A stretch of DNA of 64,000 nt from Planctomyces sp. SH-PL62 (GTDB taxonomy: Bacteria; Planctomycetota; Planctomycetia; Isosphaerales; Isosphaeraceae): assembly GCF_001610895.1 (NCBI RefSeq), contig NZ_CP011273.1:806001-870000 (forward strand), given 5' to 3'. Shown here piece after piece: positions 42,801-51,340 of the stretch. A program made the translations under genes and the position numbers. Under the pieces are notes generated by a model, which ran no database searches, had not been told where the DNA came from, and saw only the letters and a list, made by a program, of their open reading frames with translations. Numbering within the stretch: the first letter of the stretch is position 1; every line of letters starts with the position of its first letter.

Positions 42801-42894
42801 GGAGGCGGACGGCAACAAGAGCGTCGCCGCCCGCATCCTGGGCATGCCGCGGAGCACCTTTTTCAGCAAGCTGAAGAAGCACGGTTTGGCCTGA
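39805..42894 (+). CDS. Membrane-bound sigma-54-dependent regulator (PDZ, multi-TM, GAF, AAA+, Fis HTH)
   Basis: The product (1029 residues from the TTG at 39805) couples a membrane sensor to a sigma-54 activator. In order: TM1 (about 38-58), a PDZ-like segment (60-145, with [12 protein letters not shown]), a block of six or seven TM helices (150-460, including [11 protein letters not shown] near 388), a GAF domain (482-625), a coiled coil, the AAA+ domain (687-925) with Walker A GESGTGKE at 718-725, GAFTGA at 765-770 and LFLDEIGD, and a Fis-type helix-turn-helix (985-1029). The GAFTGA loop is the sigma-54 contact. Most such activators are soluble; full membrane integration is unusual. The start is uncertain; a one-base insertion at 39836-39842 would give an ATG start at 39785. 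Confidence 0.85.
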   Translation: MVRRASSRAGRGGRRDGRASAATSWLGERWVGLRLFYMACTIAVLAYSAMVLGQVAWMGTIGVRCMFGTEIEENVSPSFRWVDAAGKDDRPLRGDELISIGDVHLAQGGYSAYIMAIRELSGHVGESVEVRWRNPDSGRIHEAQAQVRYAPTRSWVWSLVWFIQEMLIFGVGARVFWRRPNDDSARLFYMLCIVTVGAFMGGYHWTEIVGRPALIYPFVLFALLVPTVNLHFYLVFPRPNPLMLLHRRWVLGVLYGVPGAFLGALWGSMYASRLLRLRDVTQSTTALELIRLLALSYVWVAVFFFGLCFLCLVFSYRRSRHRGERNQVKWILLATVASSVLIGYLMIQTLIDPSNLGRDSAAWPMFTVSLLYTIAHAFSITRYKLLQVEEIVNRSVAYFAFSVTAGLIYSLLLLVSGKLIGDRLSALGPSWGAVVATVSVIVVLFISEVARGRFQRILDRRFFREKYKFDQAMQKMRLAVGSLVDRETLGKRLLEGTAEVLRLEWGALYLADGASGRFELAASHGPAPDEAVLEPDDPLVSRLRQASSIRQSHVMGSAAAFDPATDAMIALGGEAACGVGGDGELAGVLVLGPKRSGMPYEDEEMAFLGALSSVSAMALHSADIQETLETLNHELRDKVEKISEQQRRILILQDQLRDRAERESVAPPGSGADAGGRKEPSGLVEAFERIKGSSPSARRMMDMARKVAASTSAVLIRGESGTGKELLAAAVHAASPRAQRPFVKVHCAALSQNLLESELFGHVKGAFTGADRDRVGRFEQADGGTLFLDEIGDINLEVQTKLLRVLQEMSFERVGSSQSIQVDVRVVAATHQNLEALIQSGRFREDLYYRLNVICLSTPALRERREDVLELAMHFLDVHAARMGKLLTYIEPEAVEALMAHDWPGNIRELENTIERAVVLADGPTLTADDLPPEVRQPIRRRYRTRAAAAVVAPRASTPRGASPVATPPAATGAELLDGEEWGAEFASFERQRLVEALEEADGNKSVAARILGMPRSTFFSKLKKHGLA

Positions 42895-42939
42895 TCAGGC
42901 CGGGCCGGGCGGGAGCCGCCCGAGCGTTCGCGTTCGCGG

Positions 42940-43899
42940 TCACTTGGCGGCCGGCTCGGGGCTCAGGGTCATCTCCATGGTGTTGTTCATGGTCTGCTCG
43001 AGCTTGTTGGCCCCGGCGGTGATGAGCTGGACCATCTTGACCTCGACGTGGGAGCTGGCGATCCGCCCCTTCTCGGCGTCGAACAGGAAGCGGCCGACGT
43101 TCTTCTGCTCCTTGATCTCGAACGAGATCTGGGGATTGTCGGCGGCGTCGACCGTCATCTTGGCGTCCAGGGTGATGACGACCTTGCTCGGGTCCTCGGC
43201 GGCCGGGCCCTCGACGGTGTAGGTCTTGTCGGTCTTGATCGTGCCGAGCTGCTGGACGGGGAGGGTGGACTCGTCGGTCCAGCCCTTGCCCTTCTCGACG
43301 GCCGCTTCCGGGAGGATCAGCCCGGACTGGGTGATCATGTTCTTCATCGACTCTTCGGAGAAGAGGTTGCCCATCGCCCCGGAGAGGCTTTCGCGGAGGG
43401 CGTCGAGGGTCTTCTGGGGGATCTTGACGGATTCGATCCGGCCCCGGGGGTCCATCGTCAGCGAGCATTCGAAGCCGGCGAGGGCCTTGAACATGGGGAC
43501 GATCTGGGCGGCGATGGGGCCTTCCTGGGGCTTGTCCTTGTCCTCGGAGTCGAACTCGAAGGGGGGCTGGCCGGCGGATTCCAGCTTCACGCGGACGCGG
43601 TCGATGATCTGGGTCATCGTGGCGACGCCTTCGGGCGTGACCTCGTCGACGATCCAGCGGAGGTCGCTGGTCTGCTGGACGGTGGAGCCGCGCTCGATCT
43701 CGCCGGCCTTCATCTTGCTCTCGGTCTTCTGGACCAGGGCGTAGCGGATGGTCTCGCCCTTCTGGAACTTCCAGCGCAGGGGGGCGTCGGCCCGGGCCGA
43801 CGCGCCGACGCCCAGGCCGACCGCCAGCGCGAGGGAAAGGGCGGCGACGGCGAGGCGGCGAGGGCGGGGAGTCGGGGTTTCCGGGATCGGATGCGGCAT
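42940..43899 (-). CDS. DUF6263-like secreted protein (paralogue 1)
   Basis: A 319-residue protein with a signal peptide (residues 9-33, RRLAVAALSLALAVGLGVGASA) and a mature part that matches the planctomycete family I know as DUF6263: PLRWKFQKGETIRYALVQKTES, then DLRWIVDEVTPEGVATMTQIIDRV, MDPRGRIESVKIP and WTDESTLPVQQLGTIKTDKTYT. Such proteins are periplasmic or lipoprotein-like and of unknown function. The ATG at 43899 was chosen because it begins the signal peptide and GGAG is about 9 bases upstream. The next gene upstream is a clear paralogue, 92 bases away. Confidence 0.85.
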   Translation of the reverse strand: MPHPIPETPTPRPRRLAVAALSLALAVGLGVGASARADAPLRWKFQKGETIRYALVQKTESKMKAGEIERGSTVQQTSDLRWIVDEVTPEGVATMTQIIDRVRVKLESAGQPPFEFDSEDKDKPQEGPIAAQIVPMFKALAGFECSLTMDPRGRIESVKIPQKTLDALRESLSGAMGNLFSEESMKNMITQSGLILPEAAVEKGKGWTDESTLPVQQLGTIKTDKTYTVEGPAAEDPSKVVITLDAKMTVDAADNPQISFEIKEQKNVGRFLFDAEKGRIASSHVEVKMVQLITAGANKLEQTMNNTMEMTLSPEPAAK

Positions 43900-43991
43900 G
43901 GGTCGGAACTCCAAAAGGGGAGGGAGCGGAGGGCGGGCCGGGCCCGCGTCGTCCCGCGACGCGCGGGGGACGGGGACGGGCGATCCACGTC

Positions 43992-44996
43992 TCATCGAGG
44001 TGAGGAAGGTGGGTGGGAAGCGTCGGCCGGGGGGACGAGCGTCACGTCGATCCGGCTGGCGATGGCTTGTTCGATCCGCTGACCCTGGGCCGAGAAGGCC
44101 ATGGTCAGATCGTCTTCCAGGTGGTAAGAGGCGACGACGCCGAGGTCGGCGTCGAAGCTGAACCGGCCCGAGGCCGATTGCTTCAGGATCTTCGCCTCCA
44201 TGGGGGCCTCGGGAGCCGGCCGGAGGGTGATGCGGGTGTCGACGACGACCTCGTGCCGGGCGGGGCGATCGGCCTGGGGGCCGCGGTAGGTGTAGGTTTT
44301 GTCGAGGACCAGGGCGCCGAACATCGGCATGGCCGCGGTCGCCTGGCGGGTCCAGGTCGCCCCCGGCTCGACCGGGCCTTCGGGGAGGAGCGGGTGGGCC
44401 TGGACGATCAGGTTGCGGACGCCTTCCTCGGAGATTGCGGCGGCGGCGGCGGTCTGCCCGGCCTGGTGGATCAGGGAGCGCGCCGGCTCGGGGATCTTGA
44501 CGTCGAGGATCTCCCCGCGCGCGTCCATGCGGAAGTCGATCTTCGCGCCGACAAGCCCGCGCAGGAGGGCGGCGAGACGTGCGGCGAACGGCCCTTCCTT
44601 GCGAGCCGGGTCGGACGCGGTGTCGAACTCGAACTCCGTCGGCGAGCCCTCGCCCCCGATCCTGATGCGGATCCGGTCGACGATCAGGGTCATGTCGGCG
44701 ATGGAACCGTCGACCTTGTCGACGATCCAGCGGAAATCGACGTGCTGGCGGCGTTCGACCCGAGCGGCCCGGCCGCCGTCGGGCGTCCAGACGTGGGACG
44801 ACTCCTGGACCATGACGTAGTGGAGCACGCGACCGGGCTCCAGCCCCCAGCGGAGCGCGACGGGGTCGCCCACGGTCGCGGCCAGGCCCCCCTCGCCCGT
44901 CCCGACCGCCAGCAGCGGCGGCAGGAGCAGCAACAGCGCGACGCCCGCGCTGCGGTCTCGCCGCGGGCCGGTCGCTCTCAAGGCCGGGTGCTTCAT
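43992..44996 (-). CDS. DUF6263-like secreted protein (paralogue 2)
   Basis: A 334-residue paralogue of the product at 42940-43899, with a signal-like hydrophobic segment (residues 18-40, VALLLLLPPLLAVGTGEGG) and the same order of blocks: LRWGLEPGRVLHYVMVQESS, DFRWIVDKVDGSIADMTLIVDRI, MDARGEILDVKIP, WTRQATAAMPMFGALVLDKTYTY and FDADLGVVASYHLEDDL. Identity with the neighbour is moderate, so the duplication is old. A CPBP-protease gene lies 109 bases upstream on the same strand, and the three might be co-transcribed. Function unknown. Confidence 0.85.
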   Translation of the reverse strand: MKHPALRATGPRRDRSAGVALLLLLPPLLAVGTGEGGLAATVGDPVALRWGLEPGRVLHYVMVQESSHVWTPDGGRAARVERRQHVDFRWIVDKVDGSIADMTLIVDRIRIRIGGEGSPTEFEFDTASDPARKEGPFAARLAALLRGLVGAKIDFRMDARGEILDVKIPEPARSLIHQAGQTAAAAAISEEGVRNLIVQAHPLLPEGPVEPGATWTRQATAAMPMFGALVLDKTYTYRGPQADRPARHEVVVDTRITLRPAPEAPMEAKILKQSASGRFSFDADLGVVASYHLEDDLTMAFSAQGQRIEQAIASRIDVTLVPPADASHPPSSPR

Positions 44997-45105
44997 GGGG
45001 TCCAGACCTTTCCGGCTGTCGGACGATCGCGCCCGGCCCCCCAGGCGACTCGGTCGGGGGCGGCGGGCGTCTCCAGCATAATACTCGGCGAGGCCGACGA
45101 AAGCA

Positions 45106-45795
45106 TCAGGGGGCGTCATGCTCGTCGATATGCCGATCGGCGTCGATCGCGTCGATCGGGTTTCGAATCGGTCGATTCGGGTCGCCGGGACGCAGGAGGT
45201 AGGCCATCAGGACGAAGTCGTACACCCCGTGGCAGACGATCGCCGCCAGCAGGTTGCCCGTCGAGAGGAAGATCAGCGCCAGGTAGACTCCCATCGAGAA
45301 GCTGACGATCGAGTAGGGGATCGAGATCGGGTGCAGGGCGCCGAACAGCAGGCTGGAGAGGATCACGCCCCAGGTCTCGTTCGTGGCGCTGGCGATCGAG
45401 GTCTGGAAGACGCCCCGGAAGAGCATCTCCTCGCCGACCCCGGCCGAGATGGCGATCAGGACCAGGTCGGCCCAGGAGCTGTTCCCCAGGAGGGGGACGA
45501 ATTCGTCTTCGCAGAATCGCTTGATCCGCACCAGGGGGCCGATCGGCCAGCGAAGCATCGCCAGGAAGCAGGCCGCCGGGGCCGCCGCCGCCGCCGCGCC
45601 CAGCATCACGGCCTGGAAGTTCCAGTCGAAGTGGCGCAGGGGGGGGTGGGCGAACCACCAGCCCAGGAGCAGCGAGAACGGGGCGAGGCCCCCTTCGAAA
45701 AAGACCGCGAAGGTCACGATCGCGTCATGACCGGGCGCATCGATCTCCGGATGCGGAGATTCCTCCGGGGCGTCCAAGTCGTGGCGATCCTGCAT
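45106..45795 (-). CDS. CPBP family intramembrane metalloprotease
   Basis: A 229-residue membrane protein with the CPBP (CAAX-processing/bacteriocin-immunity) signature. Motif 1 is GEEMLFRG with E122, E123 and R127. Motif 2 is FGALHPIS with H155, and motif 3 is CHGVYD with H189 and D193. These residues form the glutamate/histidine active site. About five or six TM helices are visible. Members process prenylated proteins in eukaryotes, and in bacteria have proposed roles in self-immunity or membrane stress. A charged N-terminal tail (residues 1-24) faces the cytoplasm. The ATG at 45795 has no strong ribosome-binding site, but earlier starts lack hydrophobic sequence. Confidence 0.88.
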   Translation of the reverse strand: MQDRHDLDAPEESPHPEIDAPGHDAIVTFAVFFEGGLAPFSLLLGWWFAHPPLRHFDWNFQAVMLGAAAAAAPAACFLAMLRWPIGPLVRIKRFCEDEFVPLLGNSSWADLVLIAISAGVGEEMLFRGVFQTSIASATNETWGVILSSLLFGALHPISIPYSIVSFSMGVYLALIFLSTGNLLAAIVCHGVYDFVLMAYLLRPGDPNRPIRNPIDAIDADRHIDEHDAP

Positions 45796-46049
45796 CCGAA
45801 ATTTCCGAGGGATGGAATCGGGGCTCGACCGACGCCGGTCGGGAGGGCTGTTTCCAGGCTGTTTTCTACCATAACGGACCCGGCCTTCGGTGTCGATCCT
45901 CGGTCGCCTTCGATTGCAGGGCTGCGTGCGACTATTGCATCGGCGGCGACGATTCACGCACGAACGACGTCTTTTCGAAACGCGACGGCCCCGGCCTCGC
46001 GTCGGGGACGGAGGCGCGGGGCCGGGGACGGGGTTTTCGAGCCACAGGA

Positions 46050-47570
46050 CTACTGGGCGATGATGTTCTTGACGCGGGGGTCGGCCAGGCTGATCCGGCG
46101 CGATTGGAGTCCGTTGCGGCGGATGACGTAGAGCAGGGCGCTGTCGGTCTGGACGGCCTCGGGCTGGCGGAGGACGTACATGATGTTGTCGGGCCGGATG
46201 GTCTCCCAGTTCCGGTCGCCGACGTTCATCCCCACCAGGATGTCGCCGCGCTGGAGGGCGGCGGCGGCGGCGGGGCTGCCGGGCGAGACGGCCTGGATGA
46301 ACAGGCCGCCCCGGAGCTTGGGGTTGACCGAGGAGACGTCCTGGCCGGAGGCCGGCGAGGTCTTCAGGCCCAGCGTCTCCCAGATTGGGTCGGTCGGCTC
46401 GTAGGCGGCGAGGGTCGTCCCCTCGGCCAACGGTCGGACGTCGACGGCGAGGGTCGTCTCGGCCCCGTCGCGGCGGACCAGGACCGTCGTCGGCGTCCCC
46501 GGCCGGGAGTCGAGGAACGCCCGTTCCACGTCCAGGGCGTTGGCGACCGGCATCGAGCCGATCTGGACCAGCTCGTCGCCCGGCTGGACGCCGGCGGCCT
46601 CGCCCGGGCTGCCGCGCTGGACGTCGGCCGCCACCAGGACCCGTCGGGAGCCCTGCGTCGTCTCGGCCGCGACCACGCCGTGCCAGGTGGCGGCCAGTCG
46701 GCGGGTGCTGAGCATCTCGGCGGCGACCCGCTTCACCTCGTCCATCGGCAGGGCGAAGCCGATCCCCTGGGCGCCGGCCCGCACCGCCACGTTGATCCCG
46801 ATCAGCTCCCCTTCAATGTTGATCAGCGGCCCGCCCGAGTTCCCCGGGTTGATCGCCGCGTCGGTCTGGATCAGGTTCCGGTAGACCTGCTCGTCAGAGA
46901 GCGTCACGTCCCGGTGCAGGGCGCTGATGATGCCGACGGAGACCGTGTTCTCGTAGCCGAAGGCGTTGCCGATGGTGATGACGGGCTCGCCCACCATCAG
47001 GTCGGCCGAGGTCCCGATCCTGATCGCCGGCAGGGGGGAGGTCGGCTCCACCTTGATCAACGCCAGGTCCATGACCGGGTCGAAGTGGAGCACCCGCGCG
47101 GGGTAGCTCGTCCCGTCCAGCAACTGGACCTGCACGCCCTGCACCCGGTCCACGACGTGGTGGTTGGTCAGGATGTAGCCCCGGCCGTCGACGATGACGC
47201 CGCTCCCCATGCCGTTGACTCGCGGGCGCTGATTCTCCTCGGGCGAGAACGGCCAGCGACTGCTCGACGCCGCCTTCTTCTCGCTGGAGATGTTCACCAC
47301 GCAGGCCTGGGCCTTGCCCACCGCCTCCACCACCGCCGTCCGGCGCACTCCCACCGCCGTCGGGTCCGAGCCCCACGCCGGCGCGACCGGCGCCCCGATC
47401 GACAAGACGCCCAGGACCAGCCCGACGCCCAGCCATCGGCCCGGCGGACTGGGACGGCGTTCCCCCTCTGTACGGCGACTCCAGGGTCTTGGCACGATGT
47501 CGTCCCCAATGCGTAGGCCGATCCGGATCGTCGGCTTCCATCCGTGTCCCCCGGCTCCGGCGACGTCCAT
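46050..47570 (-). CDS. HtrA/DegP-type serine protease with two PDZ domains
   Basis: The 506-residue protein has a membrane-spanning signal (residues 45-67, GRWLGVGLVLGVLSIGAP, cleavage likely after AWG) and a trypsin-like S1C protease domain. The catalytic triad is H138 (TNHHVV), D168 (VMDLALIK) and S245 (NPGNSGGP). Two PDZ domains follow, about residues 275-370 and 400-495. This is the domain order of DegP/DegQ-like periplasmic quality-control proteases. The ATG at 47570 gives a 44-residue basic leader before the hydrophobic segment, so a later start is possible. The upstream region (47571-47908) includes an AT-rich patch that may be its promoter. Confidence 0.95.
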   Translation of the reverse strand: MDVAGAGGHGWKPTIRIGLRIGDDIVPRPWSRRTEGERRPSPPGRWLGVGLVLGVLSIGAPVAPAWGSDPTAVGVRRTAVVEAVGKAQACVVNISSEKKAASSSRWPFSPEENQRPRVNGMGSGVIVDGRGYILTNHHVVDRVQGVQVQLLDGTSYPARVLHFDPVMDLALIKVEPTSPLPAIRIGTSADLMVGEPVITIGNAFGYENTVSVGIISALHRDVTLSDEQVYRNLIQTDAAINPGNSGGPLINIEGELIGINVAVRAGAQGIGFALPMDEVKRVAAEMLSTRRLAATWHGVVAAETTQGSRRVLVAADVQRGSPGEAAGVQPGDELVQIGSMPVANALDVERAFLDSRPGTPTTVLVRRDGAETTLAVDVRPLAEGTTLAAYEPTDPIWETLGLKTSPASGQDVSSVNPKLRGGLFIQAVSPGSPAAAAALQRGDILVGMNVGDRNWETIRPDNIMYVLRQPEAVQTDSALLYVIRRNGLQSRRISLADPRVKNIIAQ

Positions 47571-47908
47571 TCCGCCGCGCTCCGGGTCCCTCCGACCTGC
47601 TTTTGGATCGGTTACCCTGCTTACCAGCTTGAGCTAAGTCGCCCTGATACCTCCTAGCTTCCCTGGGTTCCGCAAGTATCCATATAATAGGTCTAAATTG
47701 CCTGTCTTCTCGGCCGCAAGCCAGGCACAAACGTTCGGGTCGCCGGCCTGTTTGCACGGTTTTCCTGCACCCCAACGCACCCCGCTGAAGTCCTGAGAGG
47801 TCGCTCCAGGGAGGCGGTCGGCCAATTAAGGAGAAAGGGCCCTACGAAAAGAGCGTCGAGAGAGTAAAACTAGATGAGGGATCAAGACGACCACCGGAGT
47901 CGGGATGA
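47571..47908. other. Divergent intergenic region with AT-rich patch
   Basis: This 338-base region lies upstream of both the HtrA gene (minus) and the TPR gene (plus). It has an AT-rich stretch TATCCATATAATAG at 47677-47690 that could hold -10 elements in either direction. The minus strand at 47584-47645 resembles the 5' half of a tRNA (TTAGCTCAAGCTGGTAAGC), but the rest does not fold. Confidence 0.4.
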
Positions 47909-48232
47909 ATGGCCGCGAAATCGCAACGACGCCTCAAGCTGGAGGAAAGCCTCCGCGACGACCCTTCGGATACGTTCCTGCGTTATGGGCTGGCGCTGCA
48001 GTGCCTGCGCGACGGGGACGTGGAGGAGGGCCGCGATCGGCTGAAGGCCCTGATCGCCGACCATCCCGAGGATGAGGTGGCGGCGTACCAGCAGCTCGGG
48101 CAGTCGTACGCCGAGTCCGAGGAATTCGAGGCCGCCGCCCAGATCCTCCGGACGGGGGTGGCGAAGGCTCGCGCCCGGGGGGACGACCACGCCGCGGCCG
48201 AGATGGAGGGGCTCCTTGATTCGCTCGACTGA
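47909..48232 (+). CDS. Small TPR-like protein
   Basis: A 107-residue helical protein with two or three tetratricopeptide-like units: SDTFLRYGLALQCLRDGDVEEG, DEVAAYQQLGQSYAESEEFE and a short C-terminal helix (AAEMEGLLDSLD). It has no signal peptide and is probably cytoplasmic. The C-terminal LLDSL segment may be an interaction helix. The partner is unknown. The following dehydrogenase gene starts 42 bases downstream, so the two may be co-transcribed. Confidence 0.75.
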   Translation: MAAKSQRRLKLEESLRDDPSDTFLRYGLALQCLRDGDVEEGRDRLKALIADHPEDEVAAYQQLGQSYAESEEFEAAAQILRTGVAKARARGDDHAAAEMEGLLDSLD

Positions 48233-48274
48233 CGCCGACCGCTGCGAGGGCGATCGGGCGGGGGGGGGCCTGCC

Positions 48275-49396
48275 GTGATCGGCCCCATGCTCTCCTCCGG
48301 CTCGGGCTCTCCGATCCCGGCTGGAACGTCCCTGTTCGACTTCCCCATCCCGATCCACTTCGGGGTGGGCGCCGTCCGCGATTTGCCGGCGGCGCTCTCG
48401 TCCCTGGGGGTCGCCCGTCCCCTGCTCGTCGCCTCGCCCGGGCGGGTGGTCGGCGGGGTCGTCGATCAGGTCGCGGGCGCGCTCGGCGCGTCCGTCGTCT
48501 TCGCGGATCTCTCGCCCGACCCGATCGACGAGGAGATCGACCGTGGCGCGGATCGTTACCGGGAGTCGAAGTGCGACGGCCTGGTGGGCCTGGGGGGCGG
48601 AGCCGCGATCGAGGCGGCCAAGGCGATGAGACTGCGGCTGGGCCTGCCCCCTCTGGCGGCGGTCCCCACCACGGCCGGATCGGGCGCCGAGGTCCTCGCG
48701 TCCTGCCGCATCCGATCGGCCGAGACGGGCTGCAAGCGGGAAGCGGGGCCGGACCCTCGATTCCCCTCGCTGGCGATCTGCGACCCCGGCCTGACGCTGA
48801 CCACGCCGCCGGCCGTCACCGCCGCCACCGGCCTGGACGCGCTGGCGCATTGCCTGGAGAGCTATCTGGCGACCAGCTTCCAGCCGCTCTGCGACGCCGC
48901 GGCGGTCGAGGGCCTGCGGTACATCTTCCGGGGCCTGGAGGCGGCGGTGCAGGACGGCTCCAACCTGGAGGCGAGGTCCGCCATGATGATCGGCTCGCTG
49001 CTGGGCGGGACGTCGTCCCACAAGGGTCTGGGGGTGGCGCACGCCCTGGCCTTCGCCGTCGAGATCGACGCGCCGGGCCGACACGCCCCCCTCGTGGCGA
49101 TCCTCCTGCCCCACGCTTTGCGGTTCGTCCGCGAGGCCGTCGAGCCTCGGATGGCCGAACTCGCCACCCGCCTCGGCCTGGGCCGCGCCGGCGACGGCCC
49201 CGGCCACCTCATCACGCTCGTCGGACTCCTCCGCGCCAACGCGCCGCTTCCTCGCCGACTCCGCGACGTCGAGGGCGCGGCCCACGACCGCATTCCCGAG
49301 TACGCCCGCCTCGCCCTGCTCGATCCGGCCCTCGCCTCCTGCCCCCGACCCTGCAACCAGCCGTTGCTGGAGGAACTGCTCGACCGGGCCTGGTGA
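48275..49396 (+). CDS. Iron-containing alcohol dehydrogenase-like protein
   Basis: A 373-residue member of the Fe-dependent (type III) alcohol dehydrogenase superfamily. The nucleotide-binding part has LVGLGGGAAIEAAK and VPTTAGSGAEV. The metal ligands of FucO-type enzymes (Asp and three His) fit GLDALAH, KGLGVAHALAF and GRHAPLVA, so the iron or zinc site is intact. The chain is shorter than most family members (about 385). GTG at 48275 follows a G-rich ribosome-binding site; an in-frame ATG at 48287 is an alternative. Substrate and physiological role are unclear. Confidence 0.88.
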   Translation: MIGPMLSSGSGSPIPAGTSLFDFPIPIHFGVGAVRDLPAALSSLGVARPLLVASPGRVVGGVVDQVAGALGASVVFADLSPDPIDEEIDRGADRYRESKCDGLVGLGGGAAIEAAKAMRLRLGLPPLAAVPTTAGSGAEVLASCRIRSAETGCKREAGPDPRFPSLAICDPGLTLTTPPAVTAATGLDALAHCLESYLATSFQPLCDAAAVEGLRYIFRGLEAAVQDGSNLEARSAMMIGSLLGGTSSHKGLGVAHALAFAVEIDAPGRHAPLVAILLPHALRFVREAVEPRMAELATRLGLGRAGDGPGHLITLVGLLRANAPLPRRLRDVEGAAHDRIPEYARLALLDPALASCPRPCNQPLLEELLDRAW

Positions 49397-49518
49397 GGCC
49401 TGCGAAACGCCGCGATCCGTCCTCGAAACCTTGCGGACGCAAGATCAGCGCGTCGGGGCCGCCTCTCGTGTAACATGGTCATCTATTGGATGACCGAATG
49501 TGAAGCACGAGTGGTTTC

Positions 49519-51306
49519 ATGAGATCGCTCGCCACGATTGATGGCAAGTCCTCGACGGCCGGAGCGAGCTCCCGACGGCCTTCGCCGCCGCGCATCTCCT
49601 CCCAGGTCGGTGCGGCGGTTTTCGTCTGGTCGACCTGGGTCGTCTCGCTGCTGGTCGCGCTCGGGTATGTCGGCCGGTTCGGAGCGGACGCCCCGCGTTA
49701 TGACGACTACGCGGTGGTTCCGCAGCTCTGCGGGGAGGAGCCGATCACCATCGGCTGGCTCTGGTCGCAGCACAGCGAGCATCGGATCCCGTTGCCACGG
49801 CTGGTGCTGCTCGGCGTGTTCGGCCTCGACGGGGCGGACCCCCGGCCGGTGATGGGGCTGATCGTGCTGCTGCTCGCGGCGGGCGCCGCCGCCCTCTTGA
49901 TCGCCGTCGCCCGCGACCCGCGAGGTCGAAGGTACGCCGACGCCTTCCTGCCGCTGGCGCTGCTGAATCTCGGTCATCATCACAACCTGCTCTGGGCGAT
50001 CCAGGTCGCCTACGTCCTGCCGGTCGTCCTCTTCTGCGCGGCGACGGGTCTGGTCGCGGCCCGCTCGGATCGGCCGGACCTCCCCCGTGCGGCGGCCTTC
50101 GGCGCGTGCCTGGCCCTGATGCCGCTGTGCAATGCGGGGGGGCTGCTGCTGCTCCCCGCGCCGATCCTGTGGCTCGTCGCGACAGGCTGGGCCGAGGCGA
50201 GGTCGGGGCGGCCGGGGAGTCGCCGGCGCGGGGCCTGGCTCGCCCTGTGCGCGGCACCGTCGGCGGTCCTGGCGATCGTCTATCTTCGCGGCTATGCGGC
50301 CCCCAGCCATCACGCACCGCCGGGCGGCCTCGGGGCGGTCTGGCGGTCGACGTTGCAGTTCCTGGCGACGGGCTTCGGGCCGGCGGGGGTCGCCCTCTGG
50401 CCCTGTTCGGGCGTCGCCGCGGCCGTCGTCGCGATCGGGGCGGCGGCGACGTTGCTGGTCGCCTGGTTCCGGCGACCGGAGAAACGGCCGCGGATCGGGG
50501 GCTTGCTGGCGATGCTCGCGTCGGTCGGGGGGCTCGCCCTGGGGACGGGTTGGGGGCGATCCGGCGAGGGCGTCGAGGCCGGGTTGCAGCTTCGGTACGC
50601 CACGCTCGCCGCCCCGACGTTGGTCGTCGCGTACCTGGCCTTCGCCTTCCACGGAGGCCGGGTGCTCCGCTCGATCGCGCCGACGGCCCTGTTCGCGGCC
50701 TCCTGCATGCTGCTCTGGCCCAACACGCGGGACGCCCTCGAAGCCGGCCACGCGGCCGGAACGCAAGCCGCGAGGTTCGCCCGCGAGCGCGAGGCGGGCG
50801 TCCCGATCTTCCGGCTCGTGCGCCGATACGTCCCGTTCCTGCATCCCTCGCAGCAGACGCTCCACGACTATCTGGAGATGCTTCGAGAAGCGAGGATGGG
50901 CCGATTCGGACGCCTGCGGCCCGATCCGACGTTCCGCGAAGACTCGCTCGACCCGCGCCCGTCCGACGTCCGCATGGGAAGGTGGAAGTCGGGCGAGTTC
51001 ATCGCCGAGGGCCCCGACCCCTGGGTCCGGTTCGATCTCCCCGAGACCGTCCGCGTCGCCGGGGTGCGGATCCGCTACGACCATCGCAACGACGACGGCG
51101 CACCCGCCCGGTTCCGCCTCGCCTGGTGTCCCTCCAGCCGGTACGACGCCCCCGAGACCCAGTACGGCGACTGGTTCCTCCCGACCGGAGAGGACCGGAC
51201 GACGACCGTCTGGATCGACGAGCCCGTCGCCCGAATCCGAATCCAGCCCGACAACCGCCCCTGTCGGATCCGAATCCGCGAACTCACCCTCCTGATCGAG
51301 CCCTGA
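49519..51306 (+). CDS. Polytopic membrane protein with discoidin-like tail
   Basis: The 595-residue product has about ten hydrophobic helices (residues 30-415), with large soluble loops early on, including ADAPRYDDYAVVPQL near residue 60 as seen in some lipid-linked glycosyltransferases of the GT-C type. The C-terminal part (about 470-595) is soluble and carries a beta-rich block (WVRFDLPETVRVAGVRIRY and VARIRIQPDNRPCRIRIREL) that resembles F5/8-type or other galactose-binding-like domains. A glycan-related envelope role is inferred only from this layout. I do not recognise a specific family. Confidence 0.7.
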   Translation: MRSLATIDGKSSTAGASSRRPSPPRISSQVGAAVFVWSTWVVSLLVALGYVGRFGADAPRYDDYAVVPQLCGEEPITIGWLWSQHSEHRIPLPRLVLLGVFGLDGADPRPVMGLIVLLLAAGAAALLIAVARDPRGRRYADAFLPLALLNLGHHHNLLWAIQVAYVLPVVLFCAATGLVAARSDRPDLPRAAAFGACLALMPLCNAGGLLLLPAPILWLVATGWAEARSGRPGSRRRGAWLALCAAPSAVLAIVYLRGYAAPSHHAPPGGLGAVWRSTLQFLATGFGPAGVALWPCSGVAAAVVAIGAAATLLVAWFRRPEKRPRIGGLLAMLASVGGLALGTGWGRSGEGVEAGLQLRYATLAAPTLVVAYLAFAFHGGRVLRSIAPTALFAASCMLLWPNTRDALEAGHAAGTQAARFAREREAGVPIFRLVRRYVPFLHPSQQTLHDYLEMLREARMGRFGRLRPDPTFREDSLDPRPSDVRMGRWKSGEFIAEGPDPWVRFDLPETVRVAGVRIRYDHRNDDGAPARFRLAWCPSSRYDAPETQYGDWFLPTGEDRTTTVWIDEPVARIRIQPDNRPCRIRIRELTLLIEP

Positions 51307-51340
51307 GCCGTATCGCCGACCCTGAATCCCAGGACCCGGG

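Noticed and set aside
47584-47645. tRNA-like sequence upstream of the HtrA gene (TTAGCTCAAGCTGGTAAGC)
   Set aside because: Only the D-arm resembles a tRNA. The acceptor stem has no complementary 3' half and no proper anticodon stem, so I consider it chance or a decayed fragment.
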